A DNA stretch of 64,000 bases, taken from positions 1 to 64,000 of the forward strand of contig CALCCE010000250.1 of the NCBI GenBank assembly GCA_937899835.1. The letters are read 5' to 3'. Every line of letters begins with the position of its first letter. The first letter of the stretch is position 1. The stretch is from an uncultured Flavobacteriales bacterium. GTDB taxonomy: Bacteria > Bacteroidota > Bacteroidia > Flavobacteriales_G > Salibacteraceae. Made by a program: the position numbers and the translations under genes. A model generated the notes under the pieces. It was not told where the DNA came from and did not search any database. It saw only the letters and a program-made list of their open reading frames with translations. This document shows positions 7,006 to 15,208 of the stretch, one piece after another.

Positions 7006-8133
7006 ATGAGTAAATTAGTTACAGCTTCTATCCTACTACTATTAGTTTCAATTGAATCTTTTTCTGCTACCTGCACATTCAATGGAAATGGTGATGGGAC
7101 GAGCTGGACTGATGGGAGCAATTGGTCTTGTGGTTCAGAACCAGATCCTGGAAATGATAATGTTATAATACCTGCTGGCTTCAATGTCTTTAATGACGGG
7201 GGTAGCGATTATACATTCGATGGTGGTGAAAGTATCACCATCAATGGTGGTTTAAACATGGACGGGAAAAATATAATTATAAAAAGTAACGGAACGATAA
7301 ATGTTTCATCAACAGCAAATATTACAAACTTATTTGCCTTACAGCTGGCAGAAAATGCAACCGGAACAATTGCATCAGGAGCGTCCTTCACAATGGAAGA
7401 ACTCAAAACAGATGACAATAGTCTTTTAACAATTAATGGTGTCTTAACAGTAAAAGATAAACTTGAAAACCTAAGTGATGCTGGTATTGTCGGTGCTGGT
7501 AGCATCAATTACCAAGGTAGCAATGGAAATTTTGTCAATACCGGGACCAAAGGTATTTTTGGATGCTTCGATTCTAACGTAAACAATTGCTCTTTAAGTG
7601 GCTCTTCGCTCCCAATTGAATTACTCTTTTTTGGGGTAACGGTTATAGAGAATTCAGTTGAAATTCATTGGCAAACAGCCTCTGAAACAAACAATGACTA
7701 TTTTACTATTGAACGCTCACAGGATTTATTACGTTGGAAAGAAACAGCGAGAATTGATGGGGCTGGCAACTCTTCTAAATTATTAAATTACTCTACAGTT
7801 GATAGTCCGCCAATTGTTGGCACTTATTACTATCGGTTGAAACAAACTGACTTCAATGGACAATTTGATTATTCGCATTTAGAGAGTGTACATGTAAATG
7901 AAATTTACTCTAATCTATCGTTGTCCCAATTCTCCAACGAAGTAATCATTTCAGGCAAGAATATTGATTCACAATATTTTGCAGTTTACAACACCTTAGG
8001 GCATGATGTCACTTCGCAAACAGAAAGAACAATCCAGACCAGCTCAAAAATGGTGATTAATTTATCATATTTGAAACCTGGGATATATTTCATTAAATCG
8101 ACAACTACTACCAACAAAGTGTATAAGCAATAG
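7006..8133 (+). CDS. T9SS-exported surface protein with type A C-terminal domain
   Basis: 375 residues. Signal peptide residues 1-21 (cleavage near SFSA). Residues 22-185 are a low-complexity, Asn/Gly/Thr-rich right-handed beta-helix-like region with repeated strands (ITINGGLNMDGKNIIIKS). Residues 205-300 are a fibronectin-III-like module common in Bacteroidota secreted proteins (VEIHWQTASETNNDYFTIER ... YYYRLKQTDFNGQFDYS). The last 70 residues are a T9SS type A sorting domain (VYNTLGHDV ... LKPGIYFIKS ... KVYKQ). It is presumably secreted through the GldKLMN/Spr machinery and either anchored to or released from the surface. Composition is AT-rich like the upstream region. A terminator-like hairpin follows. 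Confidence 0.85.
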   Translation: MSKLVTASILLLLVSIESFSATCTFNGNGDGTSWTDGSNWSCGSEPDPGNDNVIIPAGFNVFNDGGSDYTFDGGESITINGGLNMDGKNIIIKSNGTINVSSTANITNLFALQLAENATGTIASGASFTMEELKTDDNSLLTINGVLTVKDKLENLSDAGIVGAGSINYQGSNGNFVNTGTKGIFGCFDSNVNNCSLSGSSLPIELLFFGVTVIENSVEIHWQTASETNNDYFTIERSQDLLRWKETARIDGAGNSSKLLNYSTVDSPPIVGTYYYRLKQTDFNGQFDYSHLESVHVNEIYSNLSLSQFSNEVIISGKNIDSQYFAVYNTLGHDVTSQTERTIQTSSKMVINLSYLKPGIYFIKSTTTTNKVYKQ

Positions 8134-8142
8134 CTAATTAAG

Positions 8143-8174
8143 TAACCGAATAGCGCCTCCTTATTTTTCGGTTA
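8143..8174 (+). terminator. terminator-like hairpin after the T9SS protein gene
   Basis: TAACCGAA (8143-8150) pairs perfectly with TTCGGTTA (8167-8174) around a 16-base, T-rich loop, ten bases after the stop codon. There is no long U-tract after it, so it may act as a 3'-end stem rather than a strong intrinsic terminator. Confidence 0.45.
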
Positions 8175-8360
8175 TCATTGCCCTTAGGCAATTGAAGAAC
8201 GATACAAAGTGGTCCACTTCGGCATACACGTTATGAGCGCCAGTCCTATTGGCAAATGTTCCTGTCTACTCCCAGCAATCCCATTCCGCATTTCACGCAC
8301 ATCAGCCACCGAAGGCATAAGGAAGTCTGACTACTGTTGCCGGGTTAGATCGTTTCTAAA

Positions 8361-8530
8361 CGTGTTGCCCTTTGCTACAGGTTGGGCAACGTTGCCCCCT
8401 TTTCATTTTTTTAAAAGTGTTGCCCCACTTATCGGGTAGGGCAACGTTGCCCCTTTTTGATTTTTCTGAAGGCGTTGCCCCTTTTTTCTCATTTTTAAAA
8501 GTGTTGCCCCTCCACACCCATAGGGCAACG
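8361..8530. repeat. tandem palindromic GTTGCCC/GGGCAAC repeat cluster
   Basis: GTTGCCC pairs with GGGCAAC at 8364-8370/8384-8390, 8419-8425/8439-8445 and 8503-8509/8523-8529, always 13 bases apart. A half-unit lies near 8474. Two of the hairpins run on into another GTTGCCCC, giving the self-complementary GGGCAACGTTGCCC. T-rich linkers with TTTAAAA separate them. Overlapping ORFs can be drawn on both strands, but all are driven by the repeats. The layout is REP/BIME-like. The rest of 8175-8965 holds no gene I can support. Confidence 0.7.
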
Positions 8531-8826
8531 GGCATATTCCTTTCTTTTCGAAGCGTTGCTCCAGCGAAACCAAACACCCATCGCGGCCTTGCCCGCATTT
8601 TTGGCTATTGGCCAGCACCCACCTTTTGGCCATGTGCTCGTTCGGTGGACCAAAGCAACTGTTGGCCGAAACAGTAGAATGCATACACTTGAATTAAGCC
8701 TTAGGTATCGGCTCAAAGCAAGGCATGAAATTTTTTTTCCGATCCGCGCGTTACTTTTTTGAGCCACTGGCATTCCACCTGATGAAGGGCGACACCGCTT
8801 CGCCGGTGACAGGCCCGCCCTTCAAG

Positions 8827-8933
8827 CGATAGGGCCGCCCCAAATCCCGGTCTGAACACGATGCAAGGTGGCCCTATCGACTTTCTCAGACACCTTATTG
8901 CCTCCATGTAAGCCGACCAAGTGCTTTGGTCGG
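8827..8933. repeat. two inverted repeats in the gldM leader
   Basis: CGATAGGGCC (8827-8836) and GGCCCTATCG (8870-8879) are perfect inverse complements around 33 bases. Directly after, CCGACCAA (8913-8920) pairs with TTGGTCGG (8926-8933) around a 5-base loop. The second hairpin ends 32 bases before the gldM ATG and would lie in its mRNA leader or promoter region. It could be a regulatory structure, or more of the palindromic repeat debris that fills 8361-8940. Confidence 0.4.
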
Positions 8934-8965
8934 ACAAGTTCAACCTATTTCAAATTTTCAACACA

Positions 8966-10579
8966 ATGGCAGGAAACAAAGAAACTCCCCGGCAAAAAAT
9001 GATTGGCATGATGTACCTGGTGCTTACCGCTCTGTTGGCACTCAACGTATCGAAAGATATTCTCGATGCTTTTGTGGTGGTGAACGATGGCCTGGAAGAA
9101 AACCTGGTGAGCTCGGACCAAAAGAGCAGCAATTTGTATTCGGAGTTTGACCTCGCCAAGCAGGTGGACCCGGTGAAGGCTACCCGTTCCTGGCAACAGG
9201 CCCAATTGGTAAAAACCCAAAGTACCAGTGTCACCGAGTTCATTGAGGCCCTTAAAAAGGAACTCTACATTAAAACAGAGGGCATTGAGGTCAATGAAGC
9301 GGACACGGCTCAATTGGCCAACCTGGACCAAAAAGACAACTACGACATTCCGACGAACCTGATGATTGGCAATTCGGAGGATGGCTCGGCCGGCAAGGCC
9401 CGGGAGTTGTTTGAGCAATTGACCCAATACCGGCAATCGCTGCTGGAGCTGATCGGCGACACACCAGAGAACCAAACCAACATTGGCTTACAACTTTCGG
9501 AGCACCCCTCACCGGAAGGGAAGCTGAGCTGGGAAATGCACCACTTCTACCACACCCCACTGGCGGCAAGCATCACCATTTTGTCGAAGTTGCAAAACGA
9601 TGTGAAAAATGCGGAGTACTACACCATCAGCCGGTTGTTGGAATCGGTGACGCGTGCGGAATTTCCGATCGATACGATTGCGGCCAAGGTAATGCCGCGC
9701 AGCAATTATGTACTGTTAGGGCAAGAATACGAGGCGGATGTGTTTTTAGCGGCTTTTAGTTCTACCCGAGACCCGGAAATTTTGCTGGGCAATCTCAACG
9801 CAGGTGGCGACAATTTGGCTGCAGTGACCGATTCGGTGCCCGTAGAACGCGGTTTGGGCAAGTTGCGCTTGCCTACCCAACGGGAAGGAATTTTCAACTA
9901 CCAGGGGATGATCAATTACACAACGGCCAGTGGCGAGGTGAAGCACTATCCGTTTGAATCGGAATACATTGTAGCCCGCCCGAGCCTCACGGTTTCGGCT
10001 ACCAAGATGCAGGTATTTTACCGCGGTGTGGAGAATCCTATATCCCTTTCAGTGCCCGGGGTGGCGCAAGAAAATGTTTCGGCTTCCATCAATGGTGGCA
10101 ACCAACTGGTTTCGAATGGTGACGGTACGTACACGGTGAAAGTGAGCCGTAATTCTCCGCCCAAGGTGGCCATTTCGGTAAGTGCCAAAATGCCCGATGG
10201 AAGCACCATGCCCATGGGCAAAGTAGATTTCCGGGTGAAGCGTTTGCCTACGCCGGTTGCTAAGGTGGGCAAGGTGACCAACACCGCCCTGGTAGCTAAG
10301 GAGATGTTGCTGGCCTACAAGCGCGTAAACGTAGTGTACCCCGAAGATTTTGATTTTGATGCCAAAGTGCGCGTGAAATCGTTTCGCATGACTTTTATTC
10401 TGAGAAATGGAAAAATTACGGACGCTACGAATTCCCAAAACGGCGAGTGGACCCCTCGTATGAAAGCTGCCATCAATGGCTTGCGCAAGGGCGATCGCGT
10501 GGTGATTGACAAGGTAATGGCCTATGGCGATGATGGTGCCCGCGTTGAGGTCAACAGCATTTCGTTTACGATCCGATAA
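8966..10579 (+). CDS. gldM: gliding motility / type IX secretion protein GldM
   Basis: 537 residues, near the usual 510-540 for the family. The N-terminus MAGNKETPRQKMIGMMYLVL is the family hallmark and fixes the start at 8966 rather than the upstream in-frame ATG at 8921. One inner-membrane helix (about residues 12-28) is followed by a periplasmic alpha-helical domain (to about 220) and three beta domains, ending in the GldM C-terminal domain (MTFILRNGKITDATNSQNGEW ... GLRKGDRVVIDKVMAYGDDG). GldM with GldL forms the proton-driven motor of the T9SS and gliding apparatus and reaches toward the GldK/GldN ring. gldL and gldN usually flank it in one operon. Neither is here. A strong terminator lies 50 bases downstream. 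Confidence 0.93.
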   Translation: MAGNKETPRQKMIGMMYLVLTALLALNVSKDILDAFVVVNDGLEENLVSSDQKSSNLYSEFDLAKQVDPVKATRSWQQAQLVKTQSTSVTEFIEALKKELYIKTEGIEVNEADTAQLANLDQKDNYDIPTNLMIGNSEDGSAGKARELFEQLTQYRQSLLELIGDTPENQTNIGLQLSEHPSPEGKLSWEMHHFYHTPLAASITILSKLQNDVKNAEYYTISRLLESVTRAEFPIDTIAAKVMPRSNYVLLGQEYEADVFLAAFSSTRDPEILLGNLNAGGDNLAAVTDSVPVERGLGKLRLPTQREGIFNYQGMINYTTASGEVKHYPFESEYIVARPSLTVSATKMQVFYRGVENPISLSVPGVAQENVSASINGGNQLVSNGDGTYTVKVSRNSPPKVAISVSAKMPDGSTMPMGKVDFRVKRLPTPVAKVGKVTNTALVAKEMLLAYKRVNVVYPEDFDFDAKVRVKSFRMTFILRNGKITDATNSQNGEWTPRMKAAINGLRKGDRVVIDKVMAYGDDGARVEVNSISFTIR

Positions 10580-10630
10580 AAGCCTATATCCCTCGCCCCA
10601 ATGCTGGTGGAACGCTCTACCAGGAAGCAT

Positions 10631-10666
10631 GCAGAGGCCTCCCCTACAGGAGCCTCTGCTTTTTTA
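10631..10666 (+). terminator. intrinsic terminator after gldM
   Basis: GCAGAGGCCTCC pairs with GGAGCCTCTGC (one bulged C) around a short CCTACA loop and is followed directly by TTTTTTATTTA. This is a textbook intrinsic terminator, 52 bases after the gldM stop. It shows that transcription of gldM ends here and that the genes further right are separate. Confidence 0.8.
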
Positions 10667-10760
10667 TTTATCGCCCCCAGGTGGAGCAACAACAACTATG
10701 GTGATCTTCCGTTGGTAGGCTTTGCCTTTTATCGAGGCGAAGGACTCAACCCGCTCGCAC

Positions 10761-11762
10761 ATGGTTTTCGACATTCTACTTGTTGGTCTGCTACAACTTG
10801 CTTTGATCCTAATTTTTTGGGGATTGCGCCACTTTCAGGAAGCGCATGTGCTCCAAAAGTTGTTTTTCAACCGGTGGTGTTTTGTGGCTTTCAATGCGGC
10901 TACCTGGGCGGTGGCGTGGTATTACAACCAAGAGCAACAGGTGTTTTGCCAACCCGTGGCCTGGGCCGGGGTTGCGCTCTCGCTGGTGCTGGGTTCCTTT
11001 CTGCTTTTTCCGTTCGCTGCCAAAAAACGCCTTAGGGTTTGGATGTTGCCCATTTGGGGTGTCAATTGGTTTGTAGCACTTTATTTATTGGTGTTTGCCA
11101 GTGACGAATACCTCATATTTTTGGGCATACACCTTCCATTTTTTATCGGTTTCCATTTTTTGCTTCGCTACTACAAACGCAGGCATCCTTCTCCGATCTA
11201 TGGGGCGCTTTACTTTTATCCTGCTTTGATGGGCTTACCGTTTTTCCTGCTCTATCAAACCTTTTTGATGCAGCAATCGCTTGGTTGGAGAGAAGGCTGG
11301 GTAGCTATTGGTGGCCCGGTGCGGGTCTTAGGTCTGGGTTTCACACTCGCGGTTCGTATGGAAACACTGTTGTGCAAAATTGATCTTGTCCATTTCCCGC
11401 ACCATGTTGAAGTAGCACAAGGAAAGGAAACGATCGAGGTTGCTTCCCTTTCAACGCCCATCGACAGCGCCAAGGCGGTCAAAGCCCAATTTTCAGATTT
11501 GGTCAACAATCCTCTGGATGCCTACTTATCCGAACTACTCCTGGGTGCGCATTGGAAATACCATACCCAGTTGTGTTTGTATGATGGCTGGCGTCCTCCC
11601 TATCATGATCCTACTTTGGTCATGAGTACCTGGCTTTTTCATTTTACGGATGGATTTGAGTATTGGTATACGCTACCTCAATCGGCAGCGCTCTATCAAA
11701 TTCTATTTCCTGAGCAGCCTGTTCAATTTCAATGTCGGTGTGGAAAGCACCAGTTGATTTGA
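10761..11762 (+). CDS. multi-pass membrane protein of unknown function
   Basis: 333 residues from the ATG at 10761; an upstream TTG at 10722 is a less likely start. About six or seven hydrophobic helices span residues 3-200 (for example ILLVGLLQLALILIFWGL and LALSLVLGSFLLF-like segments). Residues 225-333 form a soluble C-terminal domain with a CRCGKH ending. I recognise no family. The two cysteines at the extreme C-terminus could bind metal, but nothing shows it. It stands alone between the gldM terminator and a palindromic repeat. Confidence 0.65.
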   Translation: MVFDILLVGLLQLALILIFWGLRHFQEAHVLQKLFFNRWCFVAFNAATWAVAWYYNQEQQVFCQPVAWAGVALSLVLGSFLLFPFAAKKRLRVWMLPIWGVNWFVALYLLVFASDEYLIFLGIHLPFFIGFHFLLRYYKRRHPSPIYGALYFYPALMGLPFFLLYQTFLMQQSLGWREGWVAIGGPVRVLGLGFTLAVRMETLLCKIDLVHFPHHVEVAQGKETIEVASLSTPIDSAKAVKAQFSDLVNNPLDAYLSELLLGAHWKYHTQLCLYDGWRPPYHDPTLVMSTWLFHFTDGFEYWYTLPQSAALYQILFPEQPVQFQCRCGKHQLI

Positions 11763-11844
11763 GCGAACGCAGCTACAACGCCCATTTTATGGGATGACCT
11801 CATTTTGTCGGGTGACCGTATTTTGTCGAGTAATCGCATTTATT

Positions 11845-11867
11845 GGGTGTAGTTTGCAACTACACCC
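11845..11867. repeat. palindromic repeat GGGTGTAGTT-TGC-AACTACACCC
   Basis: A perfect 10-bp inverted repeat with a 3-base loop. The same 23-base palindrome recurs at 13964-13986, followed in both places by a nearly identical tail (TG C/T TATCCATTTT). Sister palindromes with GATC ends lie at 13852 and 13915. The copies bracket the AraC regulator and SnoaL-like gene. The core GTAGTTGCAAACTAC is shared in one orientation or the other. Confidence 0.7.
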
Positions 11868-11924
11868 TGCTATCCATTTTCACAATTTCTTTGCATCTAT
11901 CCTTTTCGAAAAGTTCGGGAAGGT

Positions 11925-11932
11925 TAGTTTTG
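11925..11932 (+). promoter_or_regulatory. candidate Bacteroidota -7 element for the AraC gene
   Basis: TAGTTTTG fits the Bacteroidota -7 consensus TANNTTTG, 32 bases before the ATG at 11965. No well-spaced TTG -33 box is clear; a TTTG at 11890-11893 is too far away. Offered as a weak candidate only. Confidence 0.3.
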
Positions 11933-11964
11933 TGAAGGCAGTACTGCACACCAGGCAGGAATTT

Positions 11965-12840
11965 ATGTCCACATCGGAATCCATACAGCTGTACAATTTT
12001 AAACCGGGGCTCCCACAGGAGTTGGAGCTGTTGGATTTTGCCGAAATGCAACAAAAATTTGGTCCTTATTTGGCTTCTCCCCACCGCTTGGAGTTTTACC
12101 AGATCATCTGGTTTCAAGAGGGCCGGGCGCAACATGTAGTCGATTTTACTCCTTGGGAAGTAGTGCCAGATACAGTGTTGTTTTTACCACCGAATGCAGT
12201 GCAGCAATTTCGATTTGAGGGGGCACTTCAAGGCCGTTGTTTGCTGTTTACCGATGCTTTTTTCACCGAATCGGAAGTAGATACGCAGTTTCTTCGAAGC
12301 AGTATTTTGTTCAACGATCTGTTTTCCGTTCCACGCATTCGGTTGGATGTTGCCGCTTTCCCGCTGCCTGCTTTGCTCGATCAACTGGAAACAGAACTTG
12401 CCAAACCTACCGATGATTTTCAATCGGGCATCTTGCGGAATTTGCTTCGGGCTTTGTTGTTGCACGCAGAGCGCGAACGCCGAAACCAGGATTTCACGGA
12501 AGTGCGCAAAGGCCCCGACCTGGAAGTAGTGATGCAATTCCGGGAAGCGTTGGAGCGCGATTTTACCACTTCAAAACAGGTAAAACACTACGCTGGATTG
12601 CTTCACCTTACCGAAAAACGCCTCAACCTGGCGACTTCGCGCTTGTTGGGCAAATCGCCCAAACGCTTGATTGACGAACGGGTAATGTTGGAGGCCAAAC
12701 GGCTGCTGGCCCACACCACTGCCCCCGTCAAGGAAATCGGTTTTGAACTGGGCTTTGAAGAGGCCACCAACTTTGTGAAATTCTTTCGCAAACACCACAC
12801 CACCACTCCCGTAGCTTTTCGCGAAAGCCAACAGGCTTAA
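11965..12840 (+). CDS. AraC-family transcriptional regulator
   Basis: 291 residues from the ATG at 11965. The open frame extends further upstream, but that part overlaps the palindromic repeat and lacks similarity to the family. Residues 1-175 form a cupin-like sensor domain (FYQIIWFQEGRAQHVVDF, then a LFLPPNAVQQFRF strand). Residues 190-288 carry the double helix-turn-helix DNA-binding domain (HYAGLLHLTEKRLNLATSRL, then PVKEIGFELGFEEATNFVKF). Regulators of this cupin-HTH layout usually control an adjacent gene, here plausibly the SnoaL-like lipoprotein that follows 99 bases later. The effector is unknown. Confidence 0.88.
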   Translation: MSTSESIQLYNFKPGLPQELELLDFAEMQQKFGPYLASPHRLEFYQIIWFQEGRAQHVVDFTPWEVVPDTVLFLPPNAVQQFRFEGALQGRCLLFTDAFFTESEVDTQFLRSSILFNDLFSVPRIRLDVAAFPLPALLDQLETELAKPTDDFQSGILRNLLRALLLHAERERRNQDFTEVRKGPDLEVVMQFREALERDFTTSKQVKHYAGLLHLTEKRLNLATSRLLGKSPKRLIDERVMLEAKRLLAHTTAPVKEIGFELGFEEATNFVKFFRKHHTTTPVAFRESQQA

Positions 12841-12939
12841 ACTCTCCAAAGGAGTAAAATTACCATTCAAGGGAAGGTTTGTATCGTCCCTAAAACACCC
12901 ATGGACTTCACTTTTGTATTGAACATTCAATGCTTCAAT

Positions 12940-13806
12940 ATGAAAAAGATCATTCCTATCGCACTGTTGGCCATCGCTACTTTTTGGCTGGCCTGCTCTG
13001 CTCCAACACCAGAAACTACTTCACAACAATCAAACACTATGGAACCAAGTAACAAGGAAAAAGTAATTGCACTTTTGGAGAGCATCGAAACAGGAGACAC
13101 AGCTCCGATTGCTTACATCAATCCGGATAAATACATTCAACACAACCTTTCTGCTGCGGACGGATTGCAGGGATTTGGCGAGCTGTTGAAAAACTTACCG
13201 CCCAATTCTACCAAGGTAAAGGTGGTGCGGGCTTTTGAAGATGGCGACTACGTCTTCACCCATTCGAAATATGAATTTTTTGGCCCCAAGGTGGGTTTTG
13301 ATGTTTTCCGTTTCGAAAACGGGCTCATTGTGGAGCACTGGGACAACCTTCAGGAACGTCCCGAAAGTGCCAACCCCAGCGGACGCACCATGCTGGACGG
13401 CCCCACCACCGTTACCGATGAAGCGAACACCGCGGCCAACAAGGCCTTGGCCGAAAAGTTTGTCAACACCATATTGGTAGAGGGTAAGATGGATCAGTTA
13501 GCAGGTTTCTTTGATGGTGACAACTACATGCAACACAACCCTGGGGTTCCCGATCAGCTTTCGGGACTGGGTGCTGCACTGGAACAAATGGCCAAGCAGG
13601 GCATCGTGATGAAATACGACAAGGTGCACCGGGTGCTGGGACAAGGCAATTTTGTGTTGGTGATAAGCGAAGGAACGCTGGGCGGTGTACACAAGGCCTT
13701 CTACGACCTGTTCCGGATGGAGCAGGGCAAAGTGGCAGAACACTGGGATACGATTGAGACCATTCCTGCCAAAGAAGAATGGAAAAACGACAACGGTAAG
13801 TTCTAA
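12940..13806 (+). CDS. lipoprotein with tandem SnoaL-like (ester cyclase/NTF2) domains
   Basis: 288 residues from the ATG at 12940. The signal sequence MKKIIPIALLAIATFWLAC ends in a lipobox with Cys19, so it is a membrane-anchored lipoprotein. Two homologous NTF2-fold domains follow: residues 35-150 (EKVIALLESIETGD ... DGDYVFTHSKYEFF ... VEHWDNLQ) and 165-288 (LAEKFVNTILVEGKMDQLAG ... YMQHNPGVPDQLSG ... VAEHWDTIE). Each has the Y.QHN and EHWD signatures of the SnoaL-like polyketide cyclase family. Many such proteins have no known substrate. It sits downstream of the AraC gene and is followed by a palindromic repeat cluster. Confidence 0.82.
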   Translation: MKKIIPIALLAIATFWLACSAPTPETTSQQSNTMEPSNKEKVIALLESIETGDTAPIAYINPDKYIQHNLSAADGLQGFGELLKNLPPNSTKVKVVRAFEDGDYVFTHSKYEFFGPKVGFDVFRFENGLIVEHWDNLQERPESANPSGRTMLDGPTTVTDEANTAANKALAEKFVNTILVEGKMDQLAGFFDGDNYMQHNPGVPDQLSGLGAALEQMAKQGIVMKYDKVHRVLGQGNFVLVISEGTLGGVHKAFYDLFRMEQGKVAEHWDTIETIPAKEEWKNDNGKF

Positions 13807-13851
13807 GGTTTTACCATTCAGTGAAGCCCATTTTGCAGGGGTTAGATAACC

Positions 13852-13986
13852 GATCGTAGTTGCAAACTACGATCAAAATTCAAGATGATCCCATTTTGCA
13901 AGGGTTGGATAGCGGATCGTAGTTGCAAACTACGATCTGACTTCAAGATGATCCCATTTCGCAGGGTGTAGTTTGCAACTACACCC
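13852..13986. repeat. cluster of three 23-bp palindromes with direct-repeat spacers
   Basis: GATCGTAGTT-GCA-AACTACGATC occurs identically at 13852-13874 and 13915-13937. GGGTGTAGTT-TGC-AACTACACCC lies at 13964-13986. Between them a spacer repeats: TTCAAGATGATCCCATTT followed by TGCAAGGG or CGCAGGG, giving a period of about 63 bases for the first two copies. The third copy matches the one at 11845. No ORF explains these. The whole 13807-14136 gap otherwise contains no gene. The arrangement is REP-like. Confidence 0.75.
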
Positions 13987-14136
13987 TGTTATCCATTTTT
14001 ACAATAGGGTCTTTCCGATCACCGAAGTCGAGAAGCCCGGAATAAATGAAAAAGAAAATGTAGGATGAAATCTCTTTCATTTCGGCTGAGGAAAAGAACT
14101 ACGATCAGAATTCTGGGTTTATTTTTTAAGCAAGGC

Positions 14137-15081
14137 TCAATGATGGTGCGGATGCGGATGTCCACCTGGCGGTGGGCCTTGGTGGCGGTGCCCACCGGGT
14201 GGGCCATTGGGACCTCCCGGCCGGTTTTGCTCGGTGAACACACCTTTCAGGCAACGGCCCACATACGGGTATTCATCAGTGACGAGGTAGCAGTAATTGC
14301 CGTCGATGGTTGTTCCGTTGCATTCGTCGAGTTGGCCCAGGCCGGCTTCATATTCCCAATCGGAAACGAAGGTGCCGTCGGGCTGGGTATTGCTAAACGA
14401 CTTTTGCATCCGGGTGTGTGGGGTTTGCATGGTACAGATGTCGCCGGTTCTGGGTGTTTCTGAAATCCGGTAGCTGGGTTTGTATTGACCGCTTTTCGAA
14501 TAATAAATCGGGAAACCGTCCATGGCAAACCCTATCAGAACGAGGTCCTTGCCTTGGTCGAGCTTTTCTATCAACCCCACGGGCACGCCGAGATAGAGGT
14601 AGGCTCAGGTGGGTTGAACATGGGCATGGTTAGCATCGAGTCCAAGGTCAATTAATTCTTGCAAGGCTTCGATGCGGTAGTTTTCTCCGTTTTCGCACAC
14701 AAAGCGCTCGGCGGTTCCGGGTTCGAATTTCACGCCGTTGAGGGCTACTCCGGGTTCGCGCGCCCAAACTGCCTTGCCGGAAAGCTGAGGGGTTACCGGA
14801 ATGGAATAGGTAAGCCGCTGAACACTGATACGATTGGGATTGCCGGAGTTGGGAAAATCTCCGGTGGGATGGTTGGGCAAGCCGTTGGTTTTCATGACCC
14901 GTTGGCCGTTTTTCAAGGTAACGGTGGTTTTGGTTTTGTAGGCAGGGTCAGTAATCGAATAGTTGCCCATGAAGTCGATTGATGCAAGTTCGGTGGCTGG
15001 CACTTGGCCCGATTGGTAGACGAATCCGAAACCGAGGCTTATCAACAACAAGCCTCCGGCGTATGCACTGCGTTTCAACAT
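14137..15081 (-). pseudogene. YHYH-domain protein interrupted by an in-frame TGA
   Basis: One reading frame runs from the ATG at 15081 (signal-anchor KRSAYAGGLLLISLGFGF) to 14137, broken only by TGA at 14605-14607. The halves together form a YHYH-domain protein: NPNRISVQRLTYSIPVTPQL, GVALNGVKFEPGTAE and NHAHVQPT before the stop, then AYLYLGVPVGLI, LVLIGFAMDGFPIYY and a DGTFVSDWEY strand. The family motif GxYHYHGxP is here stop-A-YLYLG, so both histidines are leucine (CAC to CTC) exactly next to the stop. The C-terminus is a Gly/Pro/His-rich tail (HPHPHHH). The gene is probably inactive unless three nearby base calls are wrong. Confidence 0.75.
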
Positions 15082-15208
15082 GATGTGGTGTTTTGCTTTG
15101 AGACGCTTCCTCGCCGGTAGTTCCTTTGCCGGCATCAATTTTTTACCCCCTATCTGATGCCTGCTTGGATTTCTTACTTTTGGATGGAACCCCAATACGC
15201 GATTTTCA

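Noticed and set aside
8361-8530. Possible CRISPR array
   Set aside because: Units are palindromic within themselves, spacing varies (55, 55, 29 bases between GTTGCCC starts), the spacers are T-rich and similar, and no cas genes are near.
8209-8943. Overlapping ORFs on both strands before gldM
   Set aside because: They are driven by GTTGCCC repeats and inverted repeats, contain low-complexity translations, and several overlap each other; none has a family signature or start context.
8921-8965. Upstream in-frame start for gldM
   Set aside because: The extra 15 residues lie before the canonical GldM N-terminus and cross a hairpin; the MAGNKETPRQKMIG start is the family hallmark.
14137-14586. 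Independent 149-residue protein
   Set aside because: It is the C-terminal half of the YHYH-domain protein in the same frame, 21 bases beyond the interrupting TGA.
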